From positions 1 to 64,000 of the forward strand of contig NZ_LITM01000003.1 in the NCBI RefSeq assembly GCF_001275675.1: a DNA stretch of 64,000 bases. The letters are read 5' to 3'. Below the pieces are notes generated by a model that saw only the letters and a list, made by a program, of their open reading frames with translations, was not told the DNA's origin and searched no databases. The position numbers and the translations under genes were made by a program. How positions within the stretch are numbered: position 1 is the stretch's first letter; every line of letters begins with the position of its first letter. The DNA is from Lysinibacillus sp. FJAT-14745 (GTDB lineage: Bacteria > Bacillota > Bacilli > Bacillales_A > Planococcaceae). This document shows positions 17,632 through 30,276 of the stretch, piece after piece.

Positions 17632-17991
17632 TTAAAATTCTAAACCGTTCTCACGTGCAGCTTCAGCCAAAGCTTTTACGCGTCCATGATATAAGTAACC
17701 ACCACGGTCAAATACTATAGCAGTAATATTTTTTTCCGTAGCGCGTTTTGCGATTGTTTCACCGACTTTAGTTGCAGCATCAACATTGCTACCAACACCT
17801 TCAAAACCTTTTTCTTGAGAAGATGCGCTAACAATTGTTACGCCTGCTACGTCATCGATTAGTTGAGCGTAGACGTTCTTGTTTGAACGGAATACGTTTA
17901 AGCGTGGACGCTCAGCAGTACCCGAAATTTTAGAACGTACGCGTGCATGACGTTTTTTACGAACCTGATTTTTATCTTGTTTCGTAATCAC
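17632..17991 (-). CDS. rplR: 50S ribosomal protein L18
   Basis: L18 binds 5S rRNA. The protein has [19 protein letters not shown] and ends [18 protein letters not shown] chose GTG 17991 (MITKQDKNQ, 119 residues), 8 bases after GGAG and matching the B. subtilis start; GTG 18000 lies inside that site region. Confidence 0.95.
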   Translation of the reverse strand: MITKQDKNQVRKKRHARVRSKISGTAERPRLNVFRSNKNVYAQLIDDVAGVTIVSASSQEKGFEGVGSNVDAATKVGETIAKRATEKNITAIVFDRGGYLYHGRVKALAEAARENGLEF

Positions 17992-18023
17992 AAGGGTCAC
18001 TCCTTTCTAATGCTTAAGCAGCA

Positions 18024-18563
18024 TTATTTACCTGTTTTACCTTCTTTACGACGAACATATTCGCCTTCATAACGGATACCTTTACCTTTGTAAGGCTCTG
18101 GTGGACGCACGTCACGGATGTTAGATGCAAGAGCACCAACACGTTCTTTGCTAATACCTTTAACGATGATTTTAGTGTTTGAAGGAACTTCAACTTCTAG
18201 ACCATCTTCAGGTGTGAACTCAACTGGATGTGAATAACCTACGTTAAGAACAAGTTTTTTACCTTGTAATTGCGCACGGTAACCGACACCGATAAGTTCT
18301 AATGATTTTTCGAAACCTGCAGAAACACCAGTAACCATGTTCGCTAATAGCGCACGAGTTGTACCGTGGTTTGTGCGGTGTTCTTTTGAGTCAGAAGGAC
18401 GAGATACAGTAATTACGTTACCTTCTTGCTCAATTTTCATATCTTGGTGGAAAGAACGAACAAGTTCGCCTTTAGGACCTTTAACGGTAACTGAGTTGTC
18501 AGCTGCAACAGTAACAGTTACGTTAGCTGGTACCTCGATAATTTTTTTACCTACACGAGACAT
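18024..18563 (-). CDS. rplF: 50S ribosomal protein L6
   Basis: This 179-residue L6 begins [15 protein letters not shown] and carries the C-terminal signature [17 protein letters not shown]6 binds 23S rRNA close to the sarcin-ricin loop. It lies between rpsH and rplR in the spc part of the operon. Confidence 0.97.
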   Translation of the reverse strand: MSRVGKKIIEVPANVTVTVAADNSVTVKGPKGELVRSFHQDMKIEQEGNVITVSRPSDSKEHRTNHGTTRALLANMVTGVSAGFEKSLELIGVGYRAQLQGKKLVLNVGYSHPVEFTPEDGLEVEVPSNTKIIVKGISKERVGALASNIRDVRPPEPYKGKGIRYEGEYVRRKEGKTGK

Positions 18564-18593
18564 TTAGTTGCACCTCCATTCATTTATTGCTAA

Positions 18594-18992
18594 TTACCAA
18601 ACGTATGCTAGAACTTCGCCGCCAACTTGTTTAGCGCGAGCTTCTTTATCTGTTAATAAACCTTGTGAAGTTGACACTAAAGCGATACCAAGACCGTTCA
18701 GTACTTTAGGCACTTCATTTGTTTTAGCATATACTCGTAGACCAGGTTTAGAAATACGTTTTAAGCCAGTGATAACGCGCTCGTTATCTTTACCGTATTT
18801 TAAGAAGATACGGATAATACCTTGCTTGTTGTCTTCCACGTATTCTACGTCACGTACGAAACCTTCACGCTTTAAAATTTCAGCGATTTCTTTTTTCACG
18901 TTGGAAGCTGGTACTTCTAACTTCTCGTGACGAACCATGTTCGCATTACGAATGCGAGTAAGCATATCTGCAATCGGATCAGTCATTGTCAT
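18594..18992 (-). CDS. rpsH: 30S ribosomal protein S8
   Basis: This 132-residue S8 has [15 protein letters not shown] at the start and [15 protein letters not shown] near the end. S8 is a primary 16S rRNA binder. In E. coli it represses the spc operon; I cannot see whether that holds here. The start aligns with B. subtilis MVMTDPIAD. Confidence 0.97.
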   Translation of the reverse strand: MTMTDPIADMLTRIRNANMVRHEKLEVPASNVKKEIAEILKREGFVRDVEYVEDNKQGIIRIFLKYGKDNERVITGLKRISKPGLRVYAKTNEVPKVLNGLGIALVSTSQGLLTDKEARAKQVGGEVLAYVW

Positions 18993-19021
18993 TACATTTA
19001 CCTCCTTCCCAAATTAGGGGA

Positions 19022-19228
<207 letters not shown>

Positions 19229-19768
19229 TTACTTTTGGAACGGCATACCGAATTGTGTCAATAACTCGCGAGCTTCTTCATCAGAATTCGCTGTCGTTAC
19301 GATCACGATGTCCATACCGCGTACTTTTGAAACTTTATCGTAATCGATTTCTGGGAAAATTAATTGCTCTTTAACACCTAAAGTGTAGTTACCGCGACCA
19401 TCGAATGCTTTTTTAGAAACACCACGGAAGTCACGTACACGTGGTAGTGAAATTGAGATTAATTTATCCAAGAATTCATACATACGCTCACCGCGTAATG
19501 TAACTTTAGCACCGATAGGCATACCTTCACGTAGACGGAAACCTGCGATCGATTTTTTCGCTTTAGTTACAACTGGTTTTTGACCAGTGATAATTGTTAA
19601 TTCTTCTACAGCTGCATCTAATGCTTTTGAGTTTTGAACTGCATCACCAACACCCATGTTGATAACGATTTTGTCAACTTTCGGCAATTGCATAACTGAT
19701 TTATATCCAAACTTGCTCATAAGAGCAGGAGAAACTTCATTTAAATATTTTTCTTTTAGGCGGCTCAT
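19229..19768 (-). CDS. rplE: 50S ribosomal protein L5
   Basis: This 179-residue L5 has the phrases [16 protein letters not shown] and GLREGMPIG-like [10 protein letters not shown], and ends [17 protein letters not shown]5 binds 5S rRNA and the P-site tRNA elbow. It lies between rplX and rpsN as normal. Confidence 0.97.
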   Translation of the reverse strand: MSRLKEKYLNEVSPALMSKFGYKSVMQLPKVDKIVINMGVGDAVQNSKALDAAVEELTIITGQKPVVTKAKKSIAGFRLREGMPIGAKVTLRGERMYEFLDKLISISLPRVRDFRGVSKKAFDGRGNYTLGVKEQLIFPEIDYDKVSKVRGMDIVIVTTANSDEEARELLTQFGMPFQK

Positions 19769-19795
19769 TTGTGTACCTCCCTTCTTTTATAGAAA

Positions 19796-20104
19796 TTAGT
19801 CGATTACTGCACCTGATTTTTTTGCAACACGAACTTTTTTACCGTTTTCGATTTTATAACCTACACGAGTCGGCTCGCCAGATTTAGGATCGATTAGCAT
19901 TACGTTCGAAACGTGAATTGCAGCCTCTTGGCTTACAATACCACCTTGTGGATTCAATTGGTTAGGTTTAACGTGTTTTTTCACGATGTTCACACCTTCA
20001 ACAAGAACGCGATCTTGTTTAGGGTAAGCAGCAAGAATAACGCCTTCTTTGCCTTTATCCTTACCAGTGATAACCTTAACCTTGTCACCTTTTTTTACAT
20101 GCAT
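19796..20104 (-). CDS. rplX: 50S ribosomal protein L24
   Basis: This 102-residue protein has the KOW motif ([17 protein letters not shown]) and the following [11 protein letters not shown] phrase. L24 starts 50S assembly by binding the 5' domain of 23S rRNA. The start at MHVKKGDKV has an AGGAGG-type site. Confidence 0.97.
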   Translation of the reverse strand: MHVKKGDKVKVITGKDKGKEGVILAAYPKQDRVLVEGVNIVKKHVKPNQLNPQGGIVSQEAAIHVSNVMLIDPKSGEPTRVGYKIENGKKVRVAKKSGAVID

Positions 20105-20139
20105 GCTGTCGCACCTCCTTGATTGGCACTGTCATGAAA

Positions 20140-20508
20140 TTAAAGAACTTCTGGAGCTAGAGAAACGATTTTCATGAAGTTGCTGTCACGTAATTCACGT
20201 GCAACAGGTCCGAAAATACGAGTTCCGCGTGGTGATTTATCATCACGAATAATTACACAAGCATTTTCATCAAATTTGATGTACGTACCATCTTTACGAC
20301 GTACGCCTGATTTAGTACGAACGATAACAGCTTTAACAACGTCACCCTTCTTAACAACGCCACCTGGTGTTGCTTTCTTAACTGTACAAACAACGATATC
20401 ACCGATGTTAGCAGTTTTACGGCCAGAGCCACCAAGGACTTTAATTGTAAGAACTTCACGTGCACCTGAGTTGTCAGCAACTTTCATACGACTTTCTTGT
20501 TGGATCAC
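20140..20508 (-). CDS. rplN: 50S ribosomal protein L14
   Basis: This 122-residue L14 begins [18 protein letters not shown] and ends [12 protein letters not shown], the invariant bacterial pattern. L14 is at the subunit interface and is the docking site of RsfS. It lies between rpsQ and rplX. Confidence 0.98.
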   Translation of the reverse strand: MIQQESRMKVADNSGAREVLTIKVLGGSGRKTANIGDIVVCTVKKATPGGVVKKGDVVKAVIVRTKSGVRRKDGTYIKFDENACVIIRDDKSPRGTRIFGPVARELRDSNFMKIVSLAPEVL

Positions 20509-20551
20509 TTAGGTTACCTCCCTTCGGAAATTGGTTGTTCCGAAATAGTTA

Positions 20552-20815
20552 TTAAATAATAACCGCTTTTTCTACAACTTCAACTAGACGGAAACGTTTA
20601 GTAGCTGATAGCGGGCGAGTTTCCATGATACGTACGATATCACCGATTTTCGCTGTGTTTAACTCATCATGAGCCTTAAACTTTTTAGAGTATTTTACAC
20701 GTTTACCATAAAGCTTGTGCTTTTTGTGAGTTTCAACTAAAACAGAAATTGTTTTGTCCATTTTATCTGAAACAACGCGGCCCGTGTAAACTTTGCGTTG
20801 ATTACGCTCAGTCAT
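20552..20815 (-). CDS. rpsQ: 30S ribosomal protein S17
   Basis: This 87-residue OB-fold protein has [19 protein letters not shown] and the S17 end [14 protein letters not shown]. It is a primary 16S rRNA-binding protein, encoded between rpmC and rplN. Confidence 0.97.
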   Translation of the reverse strand: MTERNQRKVYTGRVVSDKMDKTISVLVETHKKHKLYGKRVKYSKKFKAHDELNTAKIGDIVRIMETRPLSATKRFRLVEVVEKAVII

Positions 20816-20833
20816 ACTTGAAAACCTCCTTTA

Positions 20834-21458
<625 letters not shown>

Positions 21459-21459
21459 A

Positions 21460-22113
21460 TTATTTGCCTCCTTCCACAGATTTCTTCGTAGGAAGAACTT
21501 CTCCACGGTAGATCCATACTTTAACGCCTAATTTACCGTAAGTAGTGTCAGCTTCTGCGTGTGCATAGTCGATGTCAGCACGTAGAGTATGAAGTGGAAC
21601 AGTTCCTTCACTATAGTGTTCAGCACGCGCGATATCAGCGCCACCTAAACGACCAGATACTTGTGTTTTAATTCCTTTTGCACCAGCACGAATTGTGCGT
21701 TGGATCGCTTGCTTTTGCGCACGACGGAATGATACACGGTTTTCTAATTGACGAGCGATATTTTCAGCTACTAGACGAGCGTCAAGATCAGCACGTTTAA
21801 TTTCGATAATGTTGATGTGTACACGTTTACCAGTTAAATCGCTAAGGTATTTACGAAGATTTTCAACTTCAGAACCACCTTTACCGATTACCATACCTGG
21901 TTTCGCAGTGTGAATTGTAATGTTTACACGGTTTGCAGCGCGCTCGATTTCTACTTTAGAAACAGAAGCGTCTTTAAGAGCCGTTTCAATATATTTACGC
22001 ACTTTGATGTCTTCGTGAAGTAGAGTTGCATAGTCTTTTTCAGCGTACCATTTTGACTCCCAGTCACGAATAATACCAACGCGCAGTCCTATTGGATGTA
22101 CTTTTTGACCCAC
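21460..22113 (-). CDS. rpsC: 30S ribosomal protein S3
   Basis: This 217-residue S3 has the KH domain ([18 protein letters not shown]) and a C-terminal domain with [11 protein letters not shown]3 shapes the mRNA entry tunnel and has helicase activity with S4 and S5. Its stop lies next to the rplP start. Confidence 0.97.
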   Translation of the reverse strand: MGQKVHPIGLRVGIIRDWESKWYAEKDYATLLHEDIKVRKYIETALKDASVSKVEIERAANRVNITIHTAKPGMVIGKGGSEVENLRKYLSDLTGKRVHINIIEIKRADLDARLVAENIARQLENRVSFRRAQKQAIQRTIRAGAKGIKTQVSGRLGGADIARAEHYSEGTVPLHTLRADIDYAHAEADTTYGKLGVKVWIYRGEVLPTKKSVEGGK

Positions 22114-22116
22114 GGA

Positions 22117-22461
22117 TTAGCCCTCCTTCTTCTCAGATACCACAAGAGTAATGTGGCTTGTGCGTTTGTTAATTGCGCTTGCACGTCCTTGTGCACGTGG
22201 ACGGAAACGTTTTAATGTTGGACCTTCATCAACGAAAACTTCAGAAACTACTAAAGAGTTGATGTCAAGATCGTAGTTGTGTTCAGCGTTAGCAACTGCA
22301 GATTTTAATACTTTTTCAACGACTGGAGACGCCGCTTTTGGAGTATGACGTAAAATTGCAACTGCCTCACCAACTTGCTTGCCTCGAATTAAGTCTACAA
22401 CTAGACGTACTTTACGAGGAGCAATGCGAACAGTACGAGCGATAGCTTTAGCTTGTGTCAT
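22117..22461 (-). CDS. rplV: 50S ribosomal protein L22
   Basis: This 114-residue L22 starts [21 protein letters not shown] and has the beta-hairpin sequence [19 protein letters not shown] lining the exit tunnel. No macrolide-resistance-type insertion is visible in the hairpin. Confidence 0.97.
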   Translation of the reverse strand: MTQAKAIARTVRIAPRKVRLVVDLIRGKQVGEAVAILRHTPKAASPVVEKVLKSAVANAEHNYDLDINSLVVSEVFVDEGPTLKRFRPRAQGRASAINKRTSHITLVVSEKKEG

Positions 22462-22483
22462 TAGGATTTACCTCCTCTCAAAA

Positions 22484-22762
22484 TTAGCGTCTTGTTTTCT
22501 TGTCGTCTGCACCGTGACCTTTGTAAGCACGTGTCGGTGCGAACTCACCAAGTTTATGGCCAACCATATCTTCTGTTACGTATACAGGAACGTGTTTACG
22601 TCCATCATAAACAGCAATCGTTAAACCGATGAAGTTCGGGAAGATTGTAGAACGGCGAGACCAAGTTTTAATAACTTGTTTTTTCTCAGAAGCCTCTTGT
22701 GCTTCCACTTTTTTCATTAAGTGGTCATCAACAAAAGGTCCTTTTTTCAAGCTGCGACCCAT
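22484..22762 (-). CDS. rpsS: 30S ribosomal protein S19
   Basis: This 92-residue S19 begins [19 protein letters not shown] and contains [16 protein letters not shown]. It is located in the 30S head next to S13. The order rplB, rpsS, rplV is standard. Confidence 0.98.
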   Translation of the reverse strand: MGRSLKKGPFVDDHLMKKVEAQEASEKKQVIKTWSRRSTIFPNFIGLTIAVYDGRKHVPVYVTEDMVGHKLGEFAPTRAYKGHGADDKKTRR

Positions 22763-22822
22763 GTAGGAACCTCCCTCCGTGATTCCACCACGGCTCTCAC
22801 ATAGAACCGTAGTTTAACCACT

Positions 22823-23653
22823 TTATTTTTTACGACTACGGATGATGAATTTATCCGATTTGTTTTTCTTCTTGCGAGTTTTGTAACCAAGTGCTGGTTT
22901 ACCCCAAGGAGTCATTGGTGATTTACGTCCGATTGGAGAACGTCCTTCACCACCGCCGTGTGGGTGATCGTTAGGGTTCATTACAGAACCACGAACTTCT
23001 GGGCGTTTACCTAACCAACGGCTACGACCTGCTTTACCGATGTGTACTAGTTCGTGTTGTTCGTTACCAACTTGACCGATTGTAGCGCGGCAAGTAGCTA
23101 ACACTAAACGTACTTCACCAGATTGTAGACGAACGATTACGTATTTGTCTTCACGACCAAGTACTTGAGCAGAAGTACCAGCAGAACGTACTAATTGTCC
23201 ACCTTTACCAGGTTTTAACTCGATGTTATGGATTGTAGTACCCATTGGAATGTTTGCTAATGGTAATGCGTTACCTACTTTAATATCAGCATCTGGACCA
23301 GATACGATTGTTTGACCAACCTCTAGACCTTTTGGTGCTAAGATGTAAGCTTTTGCTCCATCAGCGTAGTTGATTAATGCGATATTCGCAGAACGGTTTG
23401 GATCATATTCGATAGTAGCAACTTTAGCCGGAATGCCATCTTTTACACGTTTGAAATCGATAACACGGTATTGCTTCTTATGACCACCACCATGATGACG
23501 AACAGTGATTTTACCTTGGTTGTTACGACCAGCTTTGCGTTTAGTTGGTTCAAGCAATGATTTCTCAGGCTTGTTTGTTGTAATTTCCGCAAAGTCTAAA
23601 GACGTCATATTACGACGACCATTAGAGGTAGGTTTATACTTTTTAATCGCCAT
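22823..23653 (-). CDS. rplB: 50S ribosomal protein L2
   Basis: This 276-residue L2 begins [17 protein letters not shown] and has the conserved [16 protein letters not shown]-type end (here [19 protein letters not shown]) with the His close to the peptidyl transferase centre. L2 is needed for subunit association. Confidence 0.98.
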   Translation of the reverse strand: MAIKKYKPTSNGRRNMTSLDFAEITTNKPEKSLLEPTKRKAGRNNQGKITVRHHGGGHKKQYRVIDFKRVKDGIPAKVATIEYDPNRSANIALINYADGAKAYILAPKGLEVGQTIVSGPDADIKVGNALPLANIPMGTTIHNIELKPGKGGQLVRSAGTSAQVLGREDKYVIVRLQSGEVRLVLATCRATIGQVGNEQHELVHIGKAGRSRWLGKRPEVRGSVMNPNDHPHGGGEGRSPIGRKSPMTPWGKPALGYKTRKKKNKSDKFIIRSRKK

Positions 23654-23700
23654 TGTGTTTCCCTCCTTCTTGAGTGTTCAAATCATAAATCCATAAAGGA

Positions 23701-23985
23701 TTACATTTCGAATAATTCGATTTCTTTGCTATCAGCAGTTAATTTAACAATCGCTTTACGACGTTTGTTAGTGTAACCACCGTAACGGCCAACGCGTTTG
23801 AATTTACCTTTGTAGTTAAGAACGTTTACTTTCTCAACTGTTACACCAAAGATTTCTTCTACAGCGTCTTTTACTTGAGTTTTGTTAGCGCGAGTGTCTA
23901 CTTCGAAAGTATACTTTTTCTCTGCCATAAGTTCTGAAGAACGCTCAGTAATGACTGGACGTTTTAAAATATCACGTGCTTCCAT
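23701..23985 (-). CDS. rplW: 50S ribosomal protein L23
   Basis: This 94-residue L23 begins [20 protein letters not shown] and ends [10 protein letters not shown]. It is the main docking site at the tunnel exit for trigger factor, SRP and SecYEG. Its start overlaps the rplD stop by one base. Confidence 0.97.
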   Translation of the reverse strand: MEARDILKRPVITERSSELMAEKKYTFEVDTRANKTQVKDAVEEIFGVTVEKVNVLNYKGKFKRVGRYGGYTNKRRKAIVKLTADSKEIELFEM

Positions 23986-24608
23986 TATCCAAGCACCTCC
24001 TCAACTTTTTCTACCGCAGATTTTGTGAATACAACTTTATCATGACCTAATAGATCAAGAACGTTGATTCCATTTGCAGTTAAAACTGTTACACCAGGGA
24101 TGTTACGAGCAGATAATGCTACGTTTTCATCTAGGTCAGCAGTTACGAATAAAGATTTTTTCTCTAAAGAAAGATCTTTAAGGATTTTTGTGAATTCTTT
24201 TGTTTTTGGTGCTGCTAGTGAAAGAGCATCAAGAACTAAGAAGTTCTGTTCTACTACTTTAGCTGATAAAGCAGATTTAAGAGCTAAGCGACGAACTTTT
24301 TTAGGTAATTTGTAAGAGTAGCTACGTGGAGTTGGACCGAATACGATACCACCACCGCGCCATTGTGGAGAACGGATAGAACCTTGACGAGCACGACCAG
24401 TTCCTTTTTGACGCCATGGCTTACGACCACCACCAGCAACTTCAGAACGGTTTTTAACCTTGTGATTACCTTGACGAAGAGAAGCGCGTTGTGCTACTAC
24501 AGCGTCGAATAATACTGCTTCATTTGGCTCGATTCCAAAAATCGCATCGTTTAATTCGATTTCACCAACTGAAGCACCTGTTTGACTAAGTACAGATACT
24601 TTTGTCAT
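23985..24608 (-). CDS. rplD: 50S ribosomal protein L4
   Basis: This 207-residue L4 has the extended loop [21 protein letters not shown] that reaches the exit tunnel. The macrolide-relevant [12 protein letters not shown] part looks wild type. It is coupled to rplW by a TAATG overlap. Confidence 0.97.
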   Translation of the reverse strand: MTKVSVLSQTGASVGEIELNDAIFGIEPNEAVLFDAVVAQRASLRQGNHKVKNRSEVAGGGRKPWRQKGTGRARQGSIRSPQWRGGGIVFGPTPRSYSYKLPKKVRRLALKSALSAKVVEQNFLVLDALSLAAPKTKEFTKILKDLSLEKKSLFVTADLDENVALSARNIPGVTVLTANGINVLDLLGHDKVVFTKSAVEKVEEVLG

Positions 24609-24634
24609 TCCTGTTTCCTCCTTTCCTTAGGTGA

Positions 24635-25264
24635 TTACTTAGCTTTAATTGCAGTTTTAACTGTAACTAGAGCTTTTTTAGAACCAGGAACATTACCTTT
24701 AACAAGTAGTAAGTTACGTTCCGCATCAACTTTCACGATTTCTAAGTTTTGGATTGTAACTACAGTGCCACCCATTTGACCAGGTAATTTCTTTTGTTTA
24801 AATACGCGGTTCGGAGCAACTGGACCCATTGAACCAGGACGACGGTGGTAACGAGAACCGTGGGCCATAGGACCACGAGATTGACCATGGCGTTTAATTA
24901 CACCTTGGAAACCTTTACCTTTAGTAACACCTGTTACATCAATTACATCGCCTTCTGCGAAAATTTCTACTTTGACTTCTTGACCAACTTCGTATTCTCC
25001 CACGTTTACGTTGCGGAATTCACGAATGAAGCGCTTAGGAGCAGTGTTCGCTTTTGCTACGTGACCTTGTTCTGGTTTGTTAGAAAGCTTAACACGCTTG
25101 TCTTCGAAACCAACTTGGATCGCTTCGTAGCCGTCTGTTTCAGCAGTTTTCTTTTGAAGTACTACGTTTGGAGTAGCTTCGATAACTGTTACCGGAATTA
25201 AATCGCCGTTTTCAGCGAAAACTTGTGTCATACCAATTTTTCTACCTAAGATTCCTTTAGCCAT
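24635..25264 (-). CDS. rplC: 50S ribosomal protein L3
   Basis: This 209-residue L3 begins [20 protein letters not shown] and has the central extension [15 protein letters not shown] approaching the peptidyl transferase centre. It is an early 23S rRNA-binding assembly protein. It follows rpsJ by 45 bases. Confidence 0.98.
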   Translation of the reverse strand: MAKGILGRKIGMTQVFAENGDLIPVTVIEATPNVVLQKKTAETDGYEAIQVGFEDKRVKLSNKPEQGHVAKANTAPKRFIREFRNVNVGEYEVGQEVKVEIFAEGDVIDVTGVTKGKGFQGVIKRHGQSRGPMAHGSRYHRRPGSMGPVAPNRVFKQKKLPGQMGGTVVTIQNLEIVKVDAERNLLLVKGNVPGSKKALVTVKTAIKAK

Positions 25265-25309
25265 TTGTCACACCTCCTGTAAGTTTTAAAAAAGTTATAT
25301 TTTTTACCA

Positions 25310-25741
<432 letters not shown>

Positions 25742-25746
25742 TCAAC

Positions 25747-25775
25747 ATTATACACAATAAAAAAAGAATAAGCAA
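25747..25775 (-). promoter_or_regulatory. Sigma-A promoter of the S10 operon
   Basis: -35 TTGCTT (25770-25775) and a perfect -10 TATAAT (25747-25752) with a 17-base spacer. It is placed to drive rpsJ through rplQ. The remaining sequence up to 25943 is AT-rich with no gene. Confidence 0.85.
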
Positions 25776-25943
25776 GTCTTTTCGCTAAATTCTTTTAAAT
25801 GTTGCAGATATTCTTATACTACTAATATTTCTCGCTTATCTAAGCCGTTTATTAGTATATAAAATTTCAATGCACTTTGCAACACATAAGGTTGTTATAT
25901 CAACGTTTTCGGACATTTCTAACAATTAAGCGGTGCCAACATG

Positions 25944-25977
25944 TAAAAAAAGCAGTCTCTACTATTTAGAAACCGCT
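25944..25977 (-). terminator. Terminator of the antiporter gene
   Basis: On the minus strand AGCGGTTTC and GAGACTGCT pair (two wobble pairs) around a nine-base loop, followed by seven T, 12 bases after the stop codon. Confidence 0.8.
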
Positions 25978-25989
25978 CTTACTATTACT

Positions 25990-27306
25990 TTATAAGAAGA
26001 ACACACATGCAACCCAACCAAATATAATAAGTGGGATGTTAATAAAAATAAACGTTGGCACACATGTATCCCAAATGTGATTATGCTGTCCATCTACATT
26101 TAAACCCGCAGTTGGTCCAAGAGTAGAATCAGAAGCAGGAGAGCCTGCATCACCTAAAGCACCTGCTGTACCTATTAGACAAATAATCGCCAACGGACTC
26201 ATTCCTAACTCTTGTGCAAGCGGAACAAATAAGGTCGCGATGATAGGTACTGTCGCAAAGGATGAACCGATCCCCATCGTCACAATTAAACCAATGACCA
26301 ACATAATAAATATAGCTAGACTCGTATTCCCTTGAAGAATGTTTATCGAACCATTAATTAAGCTATCTATATGACCTGTGGCGTTAATAACAGAAGCAAA
26401 GCCATTTGCAGCGATCATAACAAAGCCAATAAAGGCCATCATCTTCATTCCCTCAGAAAGAATCTCATCTGCCTCTTTCCAATTAAGTGCACCAGTAAAA
26501 TACATAATCATAATACCTGCAAAAGCACCTACAATCATCGAATCAGTATAAATTTGTGCACATAGAGAGACAATTAAAGCCACAGTCGTAGAAACAATAA
26601 CAAACTTACTAACATGAACATTTAAAGACTCTGTCTCCACATCATTGTTTTGATATTGTCGAGGCTTTCGGTAAACGAAAAAGGCTACACATAATCCAAT
26701 TAACATCCCCAGAACGGGTATAGCCATCGCTACTGGCACATCCCGTGAAGATGCCTCCATACCTGCCTTAGTTACTTGAGTAGAAACGATATCTTGGAAT
26801 ATAGCTCCGAAGCCAGCAGGAACAAAACTATATGTACCTACTAAACCAACAGCAATTAATGTTGCAATAATTCGTCGGTCAACCTCTAGCATATTTAATA
26901 CCTTTAAGATTGGAGGTATCAATAATGGGATAAAGGCTATATGAATTGGAATTAAGTTTTGTGAGAAAATAGACATCATAAAGATTAGTAAAAAGATTAA
27001 AACCTTTACTAAACCTTTTCGATTACTTGTACCGTTTTTATTTAATATTTTCAGAATCCCTGCAATCATTAATTCTGGAATTCCTGTTTTTGAAATAGCG
27101 ATAGCAAAACCACCAAGCAAGCCATAACTTAAAGCAATCGTTGCGCCTGCTCCTAATCCTTCTGTAAATGATTTTACAGTTGCTTCAATACCCATGCCGC
27201 TTGTTAGACCTCCTGCAAAGGCCCCCAATACTAGAGAAAGAACAACATTGATACGGAGCAAGCTTAATATTAACATGACAGCTACTGCCACAATTACTGC
27301 GTTCAT
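25990..27306 (-). CDS. Na+/H+ antiporter family membrane protein (YuiF-like)
   Basis: This 438-residue protein is strongly hydrophobic with about 11-12 membrane segments. Phrases such as GLLGGFAIAISKTGIPELM, FVPAGFGAIFQDIV and LGDAGSPASDSTLGPTAGLN resemble the NhaC/YuiF group annotated as Na+/H+ antiporter family. The substrate is not known; some relatives may transport amino acids. It has its own promoter (27349-27377) and terminator, so it is a monocistronic accessory gene between the Bce-type module and rpsJ. In B. subtilis a different gene, ybaC, lies between tufA and rpsJ. Confidence 0.75.
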   Translation of the reverse strand: MNAVIVAVAVMLILSLLRINVVLSLVLGAFAGGLTSGMGIEATVKSFTEGLGAGATIALSYGLLGGFAIAISKTGIPELMIAGILKILNKNGTSNRKGLVKVLIFLLIFMMSIFSQNLIPIHIAFIPLLIPPILKVLNMLEVDRRIIATLIAVGLVGTYSFVPAGFGAIFQDIVSTQVTKAGMEASSRDVPVAMAIPVLGMLIGLCVAFFVYRKPRQYQNNDVETESLNVHVSKFVIVSTTVALIVSLCAQIYTDSMIVGAFAGIMIMYFTGALNWKEADEILSEGMKMMAFIGFVMIAANGFASVINATGHIDSLINGSINILQGNTSLAIFIMLVIGLIVTMGIGSSFATVPIIATLFVPLAQELGMSPLAIICLIGTAGALGDAGSPASDSTLGPTAGLNVDGQHNHIWDTCVPTFIFINIPLIIFGWVACVFFL

Positions 27307-27348
27307 TTCAACACTTCACTTTCGTACACTAGATTACTAACACGTTAA

Positions 27349-27377
27349 ACTTTAACCGTCTAATAATTGAAAGTCAA
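27349..27377 (-). promoter_or_regulatory. Promoter candidate of the antiporter gene
   Basis: -35 TTGACT (27372-27377) and -10 TAAAGT (27349-27354), 17 bases apart, about 43 bases before the ATG. Confidence 0.55.
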
Positions 27378-27419
27378 GATATTTTTATACCCCTATAATA
27401 ATCTTCCCAATTTAAACGA

Positions 27420-27455
27420 CAAAAAAACAGTATGATCTTAAATAATCATACTGTT
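27420..27455 (-). terminator. Terminator of the ABC exporter genes
   Basis: AACAGTATGAT and ATCATACTGTT form an 11-bp perfect stem with an eight-base loop and a run of T on the minus strand, 16 bases after the permease stop. Confidence 0.9.
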
Positions 27456-27470
27456 TTAGATTTCTTCCTA

Positions 27471-29438
27471 TTATAATGATTCACGAATGACTTTTTTATA
27501 ATAGCCAACGGAAAGTATAGCGAAGATAGCGTATAACGCTATATAGCAGCTCATAGCAATCCATAATGGTGCAGTTAACTCTGAGCCGAATAAAAACCAA
27601 CCTGACTTTACAGCAAAGTAACTATGGAGCAGCCCTATTATTAATGGAACACCAAAATTAAACGCTTGTTTCATATAGATACCTTTCATAATATCTTTTT
27701 CAGCGAAGCCAATCTTTCTTAAGATCGTATAAGAACCTCGCTCCTCTTCAGCCTCAGACATTTGCTTAAAGTATAAAATACTGCCTGTTGTCATTAAAAA
27801 TGCTAAGCCTAAAAATGCTGCGGTAAATATCGTTATTCCTAATGTTTCGATATTCTCCTTACGTTCTTCCTCATAGGACTCTATATATTTCTCTCCATTT
27901 GTTTGCATATATAATTTCTCTGCTAGAGCTAAATCACTTTTATTCTTTATATTAATAGTAGTTTGTTTATGCCACATATCAGGTACATCATGAGCAGCTA
28001 GTTTTTCAAACAATGCATCTGGAACTACGAAAATTGGTCCCCCAGGCCCTGAAGTCACGGCACCACTTATAATACTTTCATGTTGAACATCTTTGACATG
28101 AAGCGTTTCTTCTTTAGTTACCTCTGGACCTCCAGGAGTGACAACTACATCACGATCCTTTTCAAGTGGGAACATCTCTGCCATATAACCACCGTAGTTT
28201 GTTAATATAACATCATTATCCGAAACGGAAGCTTCAGGAACTATTTGTTGATAATCAGAAAGTGGAATTGTATAAATGATTCCTTCTAAACCAAAAAGGG
28301 GATTATCCTTATTTTGCTGACTTTCAGATAATAATTGTGTAAACGAAGCTGAAACACTCTGTAATCGGAAATCTCTTTTATCAAAAGCAATATTATTTTC
28401 TTCTAGCTTCTTTAAAAATTCCTGGCCCTTATCTTCAAGTAATACATAATCTCCGGGTACTTGACTATATGCCGACGATTCTGATGAATAATACGAAATA
28501 TATGCTAAAGTTGTAACCCCAAGTGAAAAACCCGTTAAAACCGTAATAAGTGTTAAGGATTTCGCATTACTCTTCATACGATGCATAATCGGTGTTAATG
28601 CTAATACATCACGGACAGTTAAATGTCCATTTTTCTTAAGACGAATTGAATTCATAATAAATGCTACAGAGAAACGGAAAACAAGGAACGTTCCGCCAAT
28701 GGTAGTTGCTAAAATAACAATCATATTAAGCATTAAATTATCCTGAGAGTTAATATCGAAAAGCTTCGTTGATGCATAGTAGCCATATGCAATAAATACA
28801 AGTCCTAAAAAACCAATAACCATTTGTAATGGGTTGAAACGCTTTACGCGCTCATCAGCTTGCTTTGCAGCACTGAATAATGATAGTAATGATACGCGGT
28901 AAATCATCCAAGCCATTTGCACAAGTACAATGACTAGTAGAATGGCAAATACTACGATAGACTGCTGCAATGCCTCTGTACTAAATGTCATCGTCACAAG
29001 TGCCTCTTTTTCGAGTACCCGCAGTAAAATCATTGCAAATACGCGCGAACTAAAGAACCCTGCAAGCATACCTAAAACGATTGCTCCTACAAATAAGAGG
29101 ATACTTTCTACCGCTAATAAGCGTACGATAAGACCCTTTGTCATCCCTATTAGCTGATACAAGCCTATTTCCTTACTGCGACGCTTCATAAATAGATGGT
29201 TTGCATAAAGTACAAAAAACAAGATAATAAAGTACAGCATATATGTTGCCGCTTTAAAACCCGCTGTGGCCGTACCGCTCTGCTCTACTGTATCGAGCAC
29301 TTCAGCATTATTTTGCAATGTCACAAAAGAAAAATATAAAGTAACACTAAAAATAAGTGCGAAGAAATATAAATAATAATGCTTCATATTTTTCTTCATG
29401 CTACGTAACACGAGCTTACTAAGACTCATAGCCGTCAC
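27471..29438 (-). CDS. BceB-type ABC transporter permease
   Basis: This 655-residue FtsX-family permease has ten predicted membrane segments. A large extracellular domain lies between segments 7 and 8 (about residues 310-520), the hallmark of BceB/VraE peptide-resistance and sensing transporters. It overlaps its ATPase gene by 20 bases. Together with the adjacent histidine kinase and regulator it should form a sensory and detoxification module for cell-wall-active peptides such as bacitracin or lantibiotics. The actual peptide cannot be read from sequence. Confidence 0.85.
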   Translation of the reverse strand: MTAMSLSKLVLRSMKKNMKHYYLYFFALIFSVTLYFSFVTLQNNAEVLDTVEQSGTATAGFKAATYMLYFIILFFVLYANHLFMKRRSKEIGLYQLIGMTKGLIVRLLAVESILLFVGAIVLGMLAGFFSSRVFAMILLRVLEKEALVTMTFSTEALQQSIVVFAILLVIVLVQMAWMIYRVSLLSLFSAAKQADERVKRFNPLQMVIGFLGLVFIAYGYYASTKLFDINSQDNLMLNMIVILATTIGGTFLVFRFSVAFIMNSIRLKKNGHLTVRDVLALTPIMHRMKSNAKSLTLITVLTGFSLGVTTLAYISYYSSESSAYSQVPGDYVLLEDKGQEFLKKLEENNIAFDKRDFRLQSVSASFTQLLSESQQNKDNPLFGLEGIIYTIPLSDYQQIVPEASVSDNDVILTNYGGYMAEMFPLEKDRDVVVTPGGPEVTKEETLHVKDVQHESIISGAVTSGPGGPIFVVPDALFEKLAAHDVPDMWHKQTTINIKNKSDLALAEKLYMQTNGEKYIESYEEERKENIETLGITIFTAAFLGLAFLMTTGSILYFKQMSEAEEERGSYTILRKIGFAEKDIMKGIYMKQAFNFGVPLIIGLLHSYFAVKSGWFLFGSELTAPLWIAMSCYIALYAIFAILSVGYYKKVIRESL

Positions 29439-30180
29439 CGCCTAGCACACTTTGCGTATGCATGATCTCTTGGAAAAAAGCCTGTCTTGTTTTATCTCCT
29501 TTATATAGCTCACTATAAATGAGTCCGTCCTTCAAAAATAAAACACGCGTACAAAAGCTCGCTGCTACTGCATCATGCGTAACCATCATAATCGTTGCTT
29601 TTTTTGATTCATTAATACTTTGTAGATTTTTTAAAAGTGCAGTGGCTGATTTTGAATCAAGTGCACCTGTAGGTTCATCAGCGAAAACAAGCGATGGATT
29701 TGTAATTAGTGCACGAGCTGCTGAAGTACGTTGCTTTTGACCACCTGATATTTCGTTTGGGTATTTATTTAAAATCTCGGGAATCCCTAATAAGTGTGTA
29801 AGCTCTTTTACACGACTCTCTGCAACAGCCTTTGGTAGCCTACCAATAGCTAATGGTAGTAGAATATTTTCTTTTACCGTTAATGTATCTAATAAATTAT
29901 AATCTTGGAATATGAATCCTAATTGTTCGCGGCGGAAATTAGCTAATGCCTTCTCCTTCATACCACGTAAGTTTTGACCATTTATTTCAATAACACCTTC
30001 TGTTGCAAAGTCAATTGAACACAAAACATTTAAAAGTGTTGTCTTCCCAGAGCCTGAAGGTCCCATAATGCCAACAAATTCACCTTGATTTACTTCTAAA
30101 TCAATGCCCTTTAAAACCTCTTGAGCTGTTGATTTTTTGCCATATACTTTTTTTACTTTACGACCAATTAAAACTGCCAC
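29419..30180 (-). CDS. BceA-type ABC transporter ATP-binding protein
   Basis: This 253-residue ATPase has Walker [11 protein letters not shown]-loop [10 protein letters not shown], signature ISGGQKQR and Walker [14 protein letters not shown]. This is the MacB/BceA subclass. It starts with ATG at 30180 behind GGAAGGGG, 96 bases after the kinase gene; a terminator in that gap suggests separate regulation from the kinase operon. Confidence 0.9.
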   Translation of the reverse strand: MAVLIGRKVKKVYGKKSTAQEVLKGIDLEVNQGEFVGIMGPSGSGKTTLLNVLCSIDFATEGVIEINGQNLRGMKEKALANFRREQLGFIFQDYNLLDTLTVKENILLPLAIGRLPKAVAESRVKELTHLLGIPEILNKYPNEISGGQKQRTSAARALITNPSLVFADEPTGALDSKSATALLKNLQSINESKKATIMMVTHDAVAASFCTRVLFLKDGLIYSELYKGDKTRQAFFQEIMHTQSVLGGDGYES

Positions 30181-30276
30181 TTGTAATCGCCCCTTCCTTT
30201 AGTTCAAGTGTACCCTGTCTTCTTCACTGATTCGTGTGTTTTACATGACAATATAAAAAGGTAGGTGACAATTTCG
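30181..30276 (-). promoter_or_regulatory. Kinase terminator and ABC gene promoter region
   Basis: On the minus strand AAAGGTAG-TGAC and GTCA-CTACCTTTTT form a terminator-like hairpin (about 30253-30288) overlapping the end of the kinase gene. Downstream, TTATATTGTCATGTAA is an imperfect dyad reminiscent of regulator boxes of Bce-type systems. A sigma-A promoter is likely here, but the match is weak. Confidence 0.45.
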